NCBI GenBank assembly: GCA_029006195.1
Contig: JAQXGH010000050.1
Location: 44,900 to 108,899, forward strand
Reading direction: 5' to 3'
Length of the DNA: 64,000 nt
From: Bacillota bacterium
Lineage (GTDB): Bacteria > Bacillota > Clostridia > Peptostreptococcales > Anaerovoracaceae
A program made the position numbers and the translations under genes. Below the pieces are notes generated by a model, which did no database searches, was not told the DNA's origin, and saw only the letters and a list, made by a program, of their open reading frames with translations. This document shows, one piece after another, positions 41,211 to 51,687 of the stretch (position 1 is its first letter; each line of letters opens with the position of its first letter).

Positions 41211-42335
41211 ATGAAGGGAGTGGGAAGCATGGCACGTACTTTAATTGCACCTTGCAAATATATACAGGGTCCAGGTGAATTATGGAATATTGGCACATAT
41301 GCTGCTAAATACGGCGAGAATGCGCTTATCCTCATTAGTGAAGGCGGAATTAAGCGATTTGGGGAAATCATTAAGAAAAGCTTCGCAGATGCCAAAAAGA
41401 AAATGGCCTTCTTCGAATTTGGAGGCGAATGTTCAAAGAAAGAAATAATGAGAGTTATCGACGCAGTCTTTGAAGAAGAATGCGATTGTATAATCGGAGT
41501 TGGTGGCGGTAAAATATTTGACACAGCTAAAGCAGCTGCAGACTCAACCTATGTACCGCTTATCATTGCGCCTACCATCGCAGCTACGGATGCTCCGTGT
41601 AGCGCGCTCTCAGTAATATACACAGAAGATGGAAGAGTTGAATCCTTCCGTAATGTTAGACAAAATCCGGATCTTGTTTTAATGGATTCTGAAGTTATCG
41701 CAGCTTCACCAGTCAGACTCACAGTTTCGGGTATGGGCGATGCCCTGGCAACATATTTTGAAGCCAGAGCCTGCAAGAGAAGCGATAGTGAGAACTATGC
41801 TAACGGTAAGTCACTCAATGCTGGTCAGGCATTAGCTAGGCTTTGCTATGACATTCTCATGGAAGATGGCTACAAGGCCAAGGTTGCGCTGGAAGCTGGA
41901 GGCAGCCTTACACAGTCTGTAGAGAATATCATCGAAGCTAATACACTTCTCTCGGGAATCGGCTTCGAGAGCTGCGGATGTGCAGCTGCACATGCCATCT
42001 GCGATGGACTTTCAGAGCTGCATGAAACTCACGAGTACTATCACGGTGAGAAAGTTGCTTTCGGCGTAATCGCGCAGTTGGTACTTGAAAACGCTCCTAA
42101 GGAAGAATTGGATGAAGTTTTAGATTTTTGCATTTCAGTAGGCCTGCCGGTAACACTTACTCAGATAGGCCTTTGGGATATGTCGAACGATAAATTGATG
42201 ACTGTAGCTGAAACGGCTTGTGCCGAAGATGATTCATGCCACAATATGCCGTTTGAAGTTACACCTAAGAAGGTGGCTGATGCCATTCTGGCAGCAGACC
42301 ATTTTGGTAGACTCGCGCTTAAGGCACGCGCTTAA
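41211..42335 (+). CDS. gldA: Glycerol dehydrogenase family (iron-containing alcohol dehydrogenase); true start may be ATG at 41229
   Basis: CIIGVGGGKIFDTAKAAAD; APTIAATDAPCSALSVIYTEDG; GCAAAHAICDGL. Confidence 0.88.
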   Translation: MKGVGSMARTLIAPCKYIQGPGELWNIGTYAAKYGENALILISEGGIKRFGEIIKKSFADAKKKMAFFEFGGECSKKEIMRVIDAVFEEECDCIIGVGGGKIFDTAKAAADSTYVPLIIAPTIAATDAPCSALSVIYTEDGRVESFRNVRQNPDLVLMDSEVIAASPVRLTVSGMGDALATYFEARACKRSDSENYANGKSLNAGQALARLCYDILMEDGYKAKVALEAGGSLTQSVENIIEANTLLSGIGFESCGCAAAHAICDGLSELHETHEYYHGEKVAFGVIAQLVLENAPKEELDEVLDFCISVGLPVTLTQIGLWDMSNDKLMTVAETACAEDDSCHNMPFEVTPKKVADAILAADHFGRLALKARA

Positions 42336-42371
42336 AGCCTTTGCAAATAAAACAAACAGGAGGAAGTCAAT

Positions 42372-44030
42372 ATGACTAGAACGTATGACGATAGAATGTT
42401 CATCGAAACTTTCGAACACGAGTATACATGGCTCAATGGATTCATGAGGAATGTCAGAAGATTTGGTTCCAAGCTTGCGATCATTGACCCTCAGATGAAC
42501 AAACAGTGGACATACAGACAATTTAACGTTGAAGCAAACAAGCTGGCTAATGCTCTTAAGGCTGACGGCGTGGGTAAGAATGACGTGGTTATGGAGATCC
42601 TTCCTAACTGCCCTGAATTCTGTTTCTCGTATGTTGGACCTAGAAAAATCGGGGCTATTACGCTGCTTGCTAACTATAAACTCAACTTTGGAGAAATGGC
42701 TCTGCTTATTGAGCATAATGAGCCTAAGGTGATCATTTATTCAGCTGATATTGCCGACGCAGTAGTTGAAGCTCTGAAGATGAGCAAGCACAAACCTGTC
42801 AGAGCTATTATGGCCGATAATCTGGAAGAAATCGAAGCTCCTGAAGGCCACATTTCATATAGCGATTATGTCGGTTCACAGCCTGTAAATGACCCTGATA
42901 GGGACTTCGAATCACACATTTATGATGAAGTTATAAGAATGTGCACAAGCGGAACATCAGCTCTGCCAAAGAGCGTTCCGATCAATGATATAAATGAAGT
43001 GCTGAGCGCACATGACGCTATTATGCATTATCCACTCAATTGTAAGGATATCTGCATGAATATGACTCCGCTCTTCCATAGAGGCGGCAGCCACTCAGGT
43101 GGTACTTGTCCGACTTTCTATGTGGGAGGAACGCTGGTGCTGCTGAGATCATTTAGCCCTACACATACACTGGACTATGTTGAGAAGTATCATATAACTT
43201 TCCTGACAGGTTCACCTGCTGCACTGGAAATGCTGGCAAGGGCTCAGGAAAGAGGCAACTATGACATCAGTTCTATCCATGGTATCGTTACTATGGGTGC
43301 GCCTCTCGAAAAGGCTGCATGCGAGCGTTTTATGAATGTGCTCACACCTAATATTTTTAACGGCTATGGCACAACAGAAACCTTCTGGAATTCATTCTTA
43401 AGACCATATGACCTTCCGGAAAGTGCAGGCGGCGTAGGCGGCAGCTGCACAGATGACGAAGTTCGCGTGGTTAAAGTATATGAAGACAAAAAGGCAGAGC
43501 CTGACGAAGTCATTCCTCAGGACGGAGAAACTGTTGGAGAAGTAATTATCAGCGCACCTGGAAAGACTACATACACTTACTACGGCAACGAAGAAGAGAG
43601 TCAAAAGAAATTCTACAAGGGCTGGATGTACACATCTGACCTTGGAACATGGGATGAGAAGACTTACGTAACTATAACAGGACGTAAGGACGATATGATC
43701 GTATGCTCAGGTGAAAATATTTACCCTGCACAGATAGAAGAAGCTATAAACGGCTTCGATAAAGTAAGTGACTCAATGGTTACATCTGTTCCAGATAAGA
43801 TAAGAGGACAGGCTGTAGTAGCGTACGTTGTTCCTATGGATGACAGCCTCACTATTCCAGAGCTTATAGATTACTGTAATGAATGCCCTATGCTCAGTAC
43901 GTATAAGAGACCTAGATGGTACAAGATCGTAAAGGAATTACCTCATACAGCAACAGGCAAGAAGATGCACTACGTTCTCAAACAGCAGGCTCTGGAGGAT
44001 TTAGAAAAAGGCGAACTTAAGCGTAGATAA
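42372..44030 (+). CDS. AMP-forming acyl-CoA synthetase/ligase
   Basis: RMCTSGTSALPKSVPI P-loop; NGYGTTETFWNS; GWMYTSDLGTWDEKTYVTITGRKDDMIVCSGENIYPAQIEE. Confidence 0.9.
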   Translation: MTRTYDDRMFIETFEHEYTWLNGFMRNVRRFGSKLAIIDPQMNKQWTYRQFNVEANKLANALKADGVGKNDVVMEILPNCPEFCFSYVGPRKIGAITLLANYKLNFGEMALLIEHNEPKVIIYSADIADAVVEALKMSKHKPVRAIMADNLEEIEAPEGHISYSDYVGSQPVNDPDRDFESHIYDEVIRMCTSGTSALPKSVPINDINEVLSAHDAIMHYPLNCKDICMNMTPLFHRGGSHSGGTCPTFYVGGTLVLLRSFSPTHTLDYVEKYHITFLTGSPAALEMLARAQERGNYDISSIHGIVTMGAPLEKAACERFMNVLTPNIFNGYGTTETFWNSFLRPYDLPESAGGVGGSCTDDEVRVVKVYEDKKAEPDEVIPQDGETVGEVIISAPGKTTYTYYGNEEESQKKFYKGWMYTSDLGTWDEKTYVTITGRKDDMIVCSGENIYPAQIEEAINGFDKVSDSMVTSVPDKIRGQAVVAYVVPMDDSLTIPELIDYCNECPMLSTYKRPRWYKIVKELPHTATGKKMHYVLKQQALEDLEKGELKRR

Positions 44031-44055
44031 ACACCTATATTAACACTGCTTATGT

Positions 44056-44084
44056 TTGACAATAAGCCAAAATAAGAGTAGAAT
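44056..44084 (+). promoter_or_regulatory. Predicted sigma-A promoter for the phenylacetate-CoA-ligase-like gene
   Basis: TTGACA-17 bp-TAGAAT. Confidence 0.65.
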
Positions 44085-44133
44085 TTTTAGTGCTACAAAT
44101 ACCCTTAATAAAGGTTTAAGAGAGGAATAAAAA

Positions 44134-45441
44134 ATGACAAAGTTTTATCAGAAAGAAATCGAAACTATGCCTCTTCCAGAGCTGAGAAAGCTCCAGAATG
44201 AGAAGCTCGTTAAGCAGATTAAGCACGTTTATGATAACGTTCCTTACTATGCAGCTAAGATGGATGAAGTTGGTGTTAAGCCAGAAGATATCAAGACAAC
44301 TGATGATATCAAGAAGCTGCCTTTCTTAACTAAGGACGACCTTAGAGATCAGTATCCATATGGACTTATGGGTAAGCCTCTGAAGGATTGTGTAAGAATC
44401 CAGTCAACTTCAGGTACTACAGGCAGAAGAGTTGTTGCTTTCTATACTCAGCACGACATTGATGTTTGGGAAGAATGCTGCGCTAGAGCTATCATGGCTG
44501 TTGGCGGCGATGAAAACGACGTTGTACACGTATGTTATGGCTATGGCCTCTTCACAGGCGGCCCTGGACTTAACGGCGGTTCACATAAGGTTGGATGCCT
44601 GACTCTGCCTATGTCATCAGGCAACACTGAAAGACAGATCCAGTTCATTCAGGATCTCCAGTCAACAATCCTCTGCTGCACACCTTCATATGCAGCATTC
44701 CTTGGCGAAGCAATGAAAGAAAAGGGCATCAAGCCAGAAGATAATACTCTTAAGTTTGGTATCTTCGGTGCAGAACCTTGGACAGAAGAAATGAGAAGAA
44801 ACATCGAAGCTTCACTGGGCATCAAGGCATGCGACATCTATGGTCTGACTGAAATCTCAGGTCCTGGTGTTTCATGGGAATGTGACCAGCAGGCTGGTAT
44901 GCATATCTGCGAAGACCACTTCTATGCAGAAATCATCGATCCAGATACAGGCGAAGTTCTTCCTGACGGCGAAGTTGGTGAACTGGTATTCACACCACTG
45001 GATAAGGAAGCTTTCCCTCTCGTAAGATATAGAACTAGAGACCTCTGCGTACTCGAAAGAGAAAAGTGCAAGTGCGGAAGAACTCACGTAAGAATGAGAA
45101 AGCCTAAGGGCAGAACTGACGATATGCTCGTCATCAGAGGCGTAAACGTATTCCCTTCACAGATCGAAACAGTTCTGATCAAGGACGGTTATGATCCTAA
45201 CTACATGATCGTTGTAGGAAGAGAAAACAACACAGATACTCTCGACGTTAACGTTGAACTTCTGCCAACAATGACAGATGAAAAAGTTGAACAGATCGCT
45301 AAGAGAGAAAAGCAGCTGGAAACTGATATCAGAAGCATCCTGGGTATCGGCGCTAAGGTTCACCTCGTAGCTCCTAAGTCAATTACTAGAAGTGAAGGTA
45401 AGGCTAAGAGAGTTATCGATAACAGAAAACTGATTGACTAG
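44134..45441 (+). CDS. paaK: Phenylacetate-CoA ligase family
   Basis: IQSTSGTTGRRVVAFYTQHDID; YGLTEISGPGVSWEC; RTDDMLVIRGVNVFPSQIE. Confidence 0.9.
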   Translation: MTKFYQKEIETMPLPELRKLQNEKLVKQIKHVYDNVPYYAAKMDEVGVKPEDIKTTDDIKKLPFLTKDDLRDQYPYGLMGKPLKDCVRIQSTSGTTGRRVVAFYTQHDIDVWEECCARAIMAVGGDENDVVHVCYGYGLFTGGPGLNGGSHKVGCLTLPMSSGNTERQIQFIQDLQSTILCCTPSYAAFLGEAMKEKGIKPEDNTLKFGIFGAEPWTEEMRRNIEASLGIKACDIYGLTEISGPGVSWECDQQAGMHICEDHFYAEIIDPDTGEVLPDGEVGELVFTPLDKEAFPLVRYRTRDLCVLEREKCKCGRTHVRMRKPKGRTDDMLVIRGVNVFPSQIETVLIKDGYDPNYMIVVGRENNTDTLDVNVELLPTMTDEKVEQIAKREKQLETDIRSILGIGAKVHLVAPKSITRSEGKAKRVIDNRKLID

Positions 45442-45460
45442 TTTGATTAAAGACTTTATG

Positions 45461-45490
45461 GAACTGTCGCTTTTGCGACAGTTCTTTTTT
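45461..45490 (+). terminator. Rho-independent terminator
   Basis: gaactgtcgc-tttt-gcgacagttc followed by T-run. Confidence 0.85.
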
Positions 45491-45502
45491 ATGTTGGATA
45501 AA

Positions 45503-45530
45503 TAAAAAAGGCTTCCGAAATTCGGAAGCC
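45503..45530 (-). terminator. Rho-independent terminator after the nitroreductase gene
   Basis: Minus strand ggcttccga-att-tcggaagcc followed by TTTTTT. Confidence 0.8.
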
Positions 45531-45546
45531 CCAGGTTCTAACGAAA

Positions 45547-46092
45547 TTAGATGAATGATACTAAATCTTCAACTTCTTTTCTTGGTGGCATTTCTGGTTC
45601 GATTGCAGGAATACCCATGCAGATAACGCTACTTACGTGTTCGTTTTCTGGAAGATCAACGATCTTTCTGATTTCTGCGTCATCATAGTATCCCAGGATT
45701 ACTGTACCAACGCCTTCTTCGTATGCTGCATCACAGAAGTGAGCTGCTGAAAGACCAGCATCATAAGCCTGCCACTTGTCGCCTTCTGGAGTTGAGAAGC
45801 TGCCGTCCTTTTCGTATCCTGAACGACCAACCTTGTAAGTCTGGATAGCAACAGCAGTAGCTCTGGCTAAAGTCTTAATGTTATATTCAAAGTTGTAAAC
45901 AACAGGACCAGTTGCCAGCTTAGCGATTACTTCAGGATCTTCAACAATGTGGTAGCGAACAACCTGAGTGTTCTTCCATGAAGGAGCGAAACGAGCAGCG
46001 TCTACCATGTTCATGATAGCTTCTCTTGGTACTGGTTCGCCAGTGAACTTTCTTATGCTTCTTCTGCCTTTGATTACTTCCTTAAATTCCAT
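45547..46092 (-). CDS. Nitroreductase family protein
   Basis: MEFKEVIKGRRSIRKFTGEPVPREAIMNMVDAARFAPSWKNTQVVRY. Confidence 0.92.
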   Translation of the reverse strand: MEFKEVIKGRRSIRKFTGEPVPREAIMNMVDAARFAPSWKNTQVVRYHIVEDPEVIAKLATGPVVYNFEYNIKTLARATAVAIQTYKVGRSGYEKDGSFSTPEGDKWQAYDAGLSAAHFCDAAYEEGVGTVILGYYDDAEIRKIVDLPENEHVSSVICMGIPAIEPEMPPRKEVEDLVSFI

Positions 46093-46181
46093 ATATTTTC
46101 TCCTTTCGCAATTAAATTATCGCGTTTAATATCCATATAAAATAATTATATCAGCACGTACTTAAGAAATCACCCATTTAT

Positions 46182-46211
46182 TTGACACCAATAAGCAAAT
46201 AATAATATAAT
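46182..46211 (+). promoter_or_regulatory. Predicted sigma-A promoter of metH
   Basis: TTGACA-18 bp-TATAAT. Confidence 0.7.
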
Positions 46212-46292
46212 TTGATAATGCTTATCAAAATACTTCACAGGAAATACAAGAAGTGATTGTATATTCATCACTAAGGGGAGAAATAATATAAA

Positions 46293-48758
46293 ATGAAATT
46301 CAATGATAAAATATATATCCTTGATGGAGCCATGGGAACAATGCTCCAGAAGGCAGGTATGGAATCCGGTGGCAACTCTACAGAATTTGCCCTTAAAAAT
46401 CCTGTCATTCTTAAGGACATACATTCTAAGTATGTGGATGCAGGCTCAGATATAATATATGCTCCGACTTTCAGCATTAATAGAACTGTTGCTGAATCGA
46501 TCGGGGAAACATTGGAATCAGCTGTATCAAAGCTCATGGCGCCTGCCTTAGCTGTACGCGAGAGCGCTAAGGAAAACGGCAGGGAAGTTATGGTGGCTCT
46601 GGACATGGGTCCTCAGGGGCAGCTCCTTGAACCGATGGGCACTAGAACATTCGAGGAAGCCTATGAAATTTTCGCTGACATAGTAAGGGTAGGAGCAGCA
46701 TGTGGAGCGGATATCATTGTCATAGAAACAATGATAGATCTCTATGAAACAAAGGCTGCAGTCCTGGCCGCTAAAGAGAATTCGGATCTTCCAGTGATAG
46801 TATCAATGTCGTTCGAAGAAAACGGCAGAACTTTCACAGGTACAAGCCTTGAAGCTATGGCAATTACTATGGAAGGTCTCGGGGTAGATGCCATCGGCAT
46901 CAATTGTTCGCTTGGACCAGATCAGATATTGCCGCTGGCTAAGCAGATGATGGAAGTGTCAAGTATCCCTGTTTTCGCCAAGCCAAATGCGGGTATGCCT
47001 GATCCTTCAACAGGTGAATATAACATCACACCTGAAGAGTTCGCTCTGATAATGAAGGAATATATGGAAGCCGGCATCTCAATGGTAGGCGGATGCTGCG
47101 GAACTGATCCTGACTGTATCAGATTAGTGGCTGAGCACGCACGTCAGATTGCGAATGGGCCAAGAGACAGAAGTAGAGGCGTAGGGGTTTTGGAACTTGC
47201 AGAGGATGGCAAGGCTAAGATGGAGGTTCCTAGAATCTGTAGCGGTAACAAGGTCGTTCACATCGATCACGTAACTGTGATCGGAGAACGACTTAATCCT
47301 ACCGGCAAGAAAAAAATGAAGCAGGCGCTTCTTGTTGGTGATATAGATTATGTTATTTCAAAGGCTATCGAGCAGGTAGAGGCCGGCGCTGAAGTTCTGG
47401 ACGTAAACGTTGGCGTTCCTGGAATAGATGAAGCTGCCCTTATGCCGGTAGTTATCAAGAAACTGCAGTCGGTAACTAATACTCCGCTGCAGATCGACTC
47501 ATCAAATCCTGCTGCCATTGAAGCAGGCCTTCGTGTATATAACGGTAAGGCTATCGTCAATTCTGTAAACGGTGAGCCGGAGGTTATGGATAAGATCCTG
47601 CCTATAGTTAAGAAGTATGGTGCGGCAGTAATTGGTCTGGCGCTGGATGATAAGGGAATCCCTGCATCTGCAGAAGCCAGATTTGAAATAGCTAAGAGAA
47701 TCGTAAACCGTGCAACTGAGTACGGTATCCATAGAGAAAATGTTATTATAGACTGCCTGACGCTGACAGTTTCCGCTCAGCAGAAGGAAGTTGACGATAC
47801 ACTTAGAGCTGTTCGCATGGTCCACGAGAAGCTGGGACTCAGAACTGCACTGGGAGTTTCGAATGTAAGTTTCGGACTTCCGCAGAGAGGCATTATCAAT
47901 AGAACCTTCTTCATCATGGCGATGGAAAACGGTCTTGACCTTCCTATCATCAATCCTAATGATGATGATATGATGGCGTCAGTATATGCCTTTAATGTTC
48001 TCAAAAACAGAGATTCAAATGCAGCGCTCTTTATCGATAGATTCGGTGATGTGCAGGTGTCAAAAATTGCCAAACCTTCAGGCGTAGCAGTTACAGGCGC
48101 GAGGGAAACTCTTGACCCTCTCACAAAGGCTGTAATGCAGGGCCTTGAAGCAGAGACCGCGGCAGCGGTAACGGAGCTTTTGCATGAGAAGAGCGCTATT
48201 GATATTGTTAACGATGATCTTATTCCGGCTCTCGATAAAGTTGGCAAGGATTTCGAATCGGGCAAGCTTTTCCTGCCTCAGATGATGCAGGCTGCTCAGG
48301 CTGCGCAGGCCGGCTTTGATGTTATAGATGCGGCTTTGAATGAGTCCGGTGAGAAGAAGGAGCCTATCGGTAAGGTTATCATCGCAACGGTTAAGGGTGA
48401 TATTCACGATATTGGTAAGAACATTGTATCTGTAATCATGTCAAATTACGGATTCGAAATGATAGATCTTGGCAAGGATGTTCCTGTTGAAACTATTGTT
48501 GATGCTGTAAAGCAGCATGGCGTTAAGCTTGTTGGTCTCAGCGCACTTATGACAACTACACTTGCCAGCATGGAAGAAACTATTAAGGCGGTCAAAGCGT
48601 ACGACCCTGATTGTAAGGTTATGGTCGGAGGTGCAGTTCTCACGGAGGATTACGCTAAGGAAATCGGTGCGGATTACTACTGCCACGATGCAATGAAGTC
48701 TGTTGAAGCGGCGCAGAAGGTTCTGGCTGCAGCACAGGAGGTATATGGGGATGTATAA
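46293..48758 (+). CDS. metH: Cobalamin-dependent methionine synthase without the C-terminal AdoMet reactivation domain
   Basis: ILDGAMGTMLQKAG; VGGCCGTDPDCI; VIGERLNPTGKKKMKQALL; ATVKGDIHDIGKNIV (B12 DxHxxG); ends at 821 aa after the B12 domain. Confidence 0.93.
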   Translation: MKFNDKIYILDGAMGTMLQKAGMESGGNSTEFALKNPVILKDIHSKYVDAGSDIIYAPTFSINRTVAESIGETLESAVSKLMAPALAVRESAKENGREVMVALDMGPQGQLLEPMGTRTFEEAYEIFADIVRVGAACGADIIVIETMIDLYETKAAVLAAKENSDLPVIVSMSFEENGRTFTGTSLEAMAITMEGLGVDAIGINCSLGPDQILPLAKQMMEVSSIPVFAKPNAGMPDPSTGEYNITPEEFALIMKEYMEAGISMVGGCCGTDPDCIRLVAEHARQIANGPRDRSRGVGVLELAEDGKAKMEVPRICSGNKVVHIDHVTVIGERLNPTGKKKMKQALLVGDIDYVISKAIEQVEAGAEVLDVNVGVPGIDEAALMPVVIKKLQSVTNTPLQIDSSNPAAIEAGLRVYNGKAIVNSVNGEPEVMDKILPIVKKYGAAVIGLALDDKGIPASAEARFEIAKRIVNRATEYGIHRENVIIDCLTLTVSAQQKEVDDTLRAVRMVHEKLGLRTALGVSNVSFGLPQRGIINRTFFIMAMENGLDLPIINPNDDDMMASVYAFNVLKNRDSNAALFIDRFGDVQVSKIAKPSGVAVTGARETLDPLTKAVMQGLEAETAAAVTELLHEKSAIDIVNDDLIPALDKVGKDFESGKLFLPQMMQAAQAAQAGFDVIDAALNESGEKKEPIGKVIIATVKGDIHDIGKNIVSVIMSNYGFEMIDLGKDVPVETIVDAVKQHGVKLVGLSALMTTTLASMEETIKAVKAYDPDCKVMVGGAVLTEDYAKEIGADYYCHDAMKSVEAAQKVLAAAQEVYGDV

Positions 48759-49188
48759 TTTCAGAAGATGGTTAGCCGGAGTAATGTACGGAAGATACGG
48801 CATGGACGAAATGAACAGAGTGCTTATGTATATTGCTCTGGGATGTGTTATTCTGGGTATTTTTGTTGCCAGAAGATGGCTCAACCTCATAGTGCTTACT
48901 CTGCTGGCAATCATTTACTTCAGAATGTTTTCTAGAAATATCTATAAGAGACAGCAGGAGCTGGCATGGTTCCTCAATATGAAGTCAAGATTCACTAGCC
49001 GTAGAAGTCCTAAAGGAAAAATCTATAAAAACAAAGGCAAGGCTGGCGGTTACACTACCAGTGGCAATGATGGAAAGAGAATTTTAATTTGTCCATACTG
49101 CAAAGATAAACTCAGAGTTCCTGTAGGTGCAGGAAAGATTAAAATCAAATGTCCTCATTGCGGCAAGCAATTTGAAGAGGTCGTATAA
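48751..49188 (+). CDS. Membrane protein with C-terminal zinc ribbon
   Basis: Two predicted TM segments then ICPYCKDKLRVPVGAGKIKIKCPHCGKQFEEVV; AGGAGG SD; overlaps the metH stop. Confidence 0.7.
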   Translation: MYNFRRWLAGVMYGRYGMDEMNRVLMYIALGCVILGIFVARRWLNLIVLTLLAIIYFRMFSRNIYKRQQELAWFLNMKSRFTSRRSPKGKIYKNKGKAGGYTTSGNDGKRILICPYCKDKLRVPVGAGKIKIKCPHCGKQFEEVV

Positions 49189-49190
49189 AT

Positions 49191-49847
49191 ATGAATGAAA
49201 TGATGGATGGTTTTAGAAGTTACCTGGATAATTTAACTAGATACTTCGAAGAAAAACTCAGCGCACTCCAGTCTGTGGCAAGTGATCAGGCTAATCAGAT
49301 CGAAGCGCTTACTAATAAAATAATAATGATAGGCACCCTGGCAATAATTCTGCTGATTGTGATTATAATTTTAGCGATTGCATTAAAGATCAATTCCAGC
49401 AGAAAACGCCGCCGTGATGCTAAAGAGGTCAAGCTGGCAGCTGAGCGTTTAAGACGCGAAGAGGAAAGACTCCGCCAGCAGCGCATGATGTACGAAGAGC
49501 AGATGCAGCGCGGCCCATATGATAACCGCAGACCTTTTGACGACTACGGTTATAACGAAGAAAAGTTCGGCCACGGCGAATACCGTGACAGCTGGACTCC
49601 GGATAAGGCGCGCAAAAAGGCAAATAAAAAGACTGCCAAAGCTGCTAAAGCAGCGAAAGTAGCTAAAGCTCGCAGGAAAAAGCCGGCTCAAAAACCTGTG
49701 GCCTGCAGCCACAGATACATTGCTGATATGTTCGTGCCTAAGGAAAGAGACTATACAACTGATTATTATGAAGATTTCAACAAGGCTGATATGACACCTG
49801 AAGAGCGTGAAGCCATAAGGAATTGGGATGAGAATAATAGATGGTAA
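49191..49847 (+). CDS. Hypothetical single-TM protein with charged/Ala-Lys-rich tail
   Basis: N-terminal coil, TM IGTLAIILLIVIIILAIALKI, then Arg/Lys/Ala-rich region; 2-nt gap from the preceding gene. Confidence 0.65.
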   Translation: MNEMMDGFRSYLDNLTRYFEEKLSALQSVASDQANQIEALTNKIIMIGTLAIILLIVIIILAIALKINSSRKRRRDAKEVKLAAERLRREEERLRQQRMMYEEQMQRGPYDNRRPFDDYGYNEEKFGHGEYRDSWTPDKARKKANKKTAKAAKAAKVAKARRKKPAQKPVACSHRYIADMFVPKERDYTTDYYEDFNKADMTPEEREAIRNWDENNRW

Positions 49848-49850
49848 TAC

Positions 49851-49878
49851 AAAAGAGCTGCCGTGATGCAGCTCTTTT
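49851..49878 (+). terminator. Rho-independent terminator
   Basis: aaaagagctgc/gcagctctttt. Confidence 0.75.
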
Positions 49879-49937
49879 GTAGTATACCGCGAGGTGAGCA
49901 GGCTATCTGCGACGAGGACAAGAAGCCATCTCACATC

Positions 49938-51617
49938 TTAAGCGTTTATCTCATTTTCTCTAGCAACAATACCTTCAGCATTGTATTTTTTACGCAGAGC
50001 AGGCTTTTCGATCTTACCTGTAGGGTTTCTAGGAACATCTGCGAAGATGATCTTACGAGGTCTCTTATATCTAGGAAGAGCTGTGCAGAATTCAGTGATC
50101 TTCTCATTCCACTTAGCTTCTGAAGCTTCGCGGTCTGGAGCATTTTCTGCAGGGATGAGGCCTTCCTTGAGTTCGATGATAGCTGCTGAGATTTCGCCGA
50201 GTCTTGCATCTGGGAGACCGATTACAGCTACGTCCTTAATGTCATCGCTCTTTCTGAGGAAGTCTTCGATCTGAACAGGGTAAATGTTTTCACCGCCTGA
50301 GATGATAACGTCCTTCTTTCTGTCTACCAGATAGATGAAGCCGTCTGCATCTTCTTCTGCCATATCGCCAGTGAAGAGCCAGCCGTCTGCCAGGCATTCA
50401 GCTGTAGCTTCTAGATCCTTGTAGTAGCAAGTCATAACGCCAGGGCCTCTAACAGCCAGTTCGCCAACTTCGCCCTGAGCAACTTCGTTGCGTTCTGAGT
50501 CAACGATCTTAGTCTGCCAACCGTAGCCAGCCTTACCGATTGCACCAACCTTATGGATGTTTTCGATACCCAGGTGTACGCAGCCAGGTCCGATTGATTC
50601 GGAAAGGCCATAGTTTGTATCATATACGTGATGAGGGAAATGTTCTTTCCATCTCTTGATAAGGCTAGGTGGTACAGGCTGTGCACCGATGTGCATCAGA
50701 TGCCACTGATCAAGATGATAGTTTTTGATATTTACCTTGCCGCTGTCGATGGCATCCAGAATATCCTGAGCCCATGGAACCAGCAGCCAAACGATAGTAC
50801 ATCTTTCGTCTGAAACAGCCTTGAGGATGAATTCAGGCTTTGTACCCTTAAGGATAACTGCCTTACTTCCTGAGAAAAGGCTGCCGAACCAGTGCATCTT
50901 AGCTCCAGTGTGATAAAGAGGAGGGATGCAAAGGAATACATCGTTCTTTGTCTGGTGGTGGTGATTCTGTTCGCACTTAGCTGAGTGTGACAGTGATCTG
51001 TGCTTGTGCAGAATTGCCTTAGGGAATCCTGTTGTACCTGATGAGAAGTAGATTGCTGCATCATCATCATCTGTAAGAGTGATATTTGGTGCATGTTCTG
51101 AACAGTATTCAATGTACTGATCATAGCTGTCTGCAAATGATGGGCAGTTTTCGCCAGCATAGAGAAGAATTCTTACCTGTGGAATCTTATCACAGATATC
51201 TTCAACTCTACCTATGAATTCTGGGCCAAATACCATACCGATGCAGTCTGCCTTCTTCAGGCAGTACTCGATTTCATCTGCAGTGTATCTAAAGTTAAGA
51301 GGAACTGCCAGTGCGCCAGTCTTCATAATTCCAAAATAGATTGGAAGCCAATCGAGACAGTTCATCATGAGAATACCGATTTTGTCGCCCTTCTTTACTC
51401 CGCGAGTAAGAAGAAGATTAGCGAAACGGTTTGCTTTCATATCGAATTCCAGCCATGTCATTTCTTTACGTCCAAGTTCATGGGGATTCGCTTCAATAAG
51501 TTCGTAGTCTTTCCAAGTACGTCTAGCGTTAGCTTCCATTTCAGGATTGATTTCAACCAAGCTGATATCGTATGGGAACTGCTCTGCATTGCGCACAAGT
51601 AAATCAGTAATAGGCAT
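49938..51617 (-). CDS. AMP-forming acyl-CoA synthetase
   Basis: IYFSSGTTGFPKAILHKHRSL; NYGLSESIGPGCVHLG; GWLFTGDMAEEDADGFIYLVDRKKDVIISGGENIYPVQIED. Confidence 0.92.
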   Translation of the reverse strand: MPITDLLVRNAEQFPYDISLVEINPEMEANARRTWKDYELIEANPHELGRKEMTWLEFDMKANRFANLLLTRGVKKGDKIGILMMNCLDWLPIYFGIMKTGALAVPLNFRYTADEIEYCLKKADCIGMVFGPEFIGRVEDICDKIPQVRILLYAGENCPSFADSYDQYIEYCSEHAPNITLTDDDDAAIYFSSGTTGFPKAILHKHRSLSHSAKCEQNHHHQTKNDVFLCIPPLYHTGAKMHWFGSLFSGSKAVILKGTKPEFILKAVSDERCTIVWLLVPWAQDILDAIDSGKVNIKNYHLDQWHLMHIGAQPVPPSLIKRWKEHFPHHVYDTNYGLSESIGPGCVHLGIENIHKVGAIGKAGYGWQTKIVDSERNEVAQGEVGELAVRGPGVMTCYYKDLEATAECLADGWLFTGDMAEEDADGFIYLVDRKKDVIISGGENIYPVQIEDFLRKSDDIKDVAVIGLPDARLGEISAAIIELKEGLIPAENAPDREASEAKWNEKITEFCTALPRYKRPRKIIFADVPRNPTGKIEKPALRKKYNAEGIVARENEINA

Positions 51618-51652
51618 TGCTTTCTATCCTCCCTAATAATCATAGATATTTA

Positions 51653-51681
51653 ATTATACACAGAATCCTTAGTGTTTGCAA
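51653..51681 (-). promoter_or_regulatory. Predicted sigma-A promoter for the minus-strand acyl-CoA synthetase
   Basis: Minus strand TTGCAA-17 bp-TATAAT. Confidence 0.6.
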
Positions 51682-51687
51682 GGAATC

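Noticed and set aside
46093-46292. Possible SAM or cobalamin riboswitch upstream of metH
   Set aside because: Promoter visible, but none of the SAM-I or B12-box core sequences were found in this short AT-rich leader
47777-48265. 162-aa minus-strand ORF inside metH
   Set aside because: Antisense artefact; product is Ser/Thr/Ala-rich without motifs
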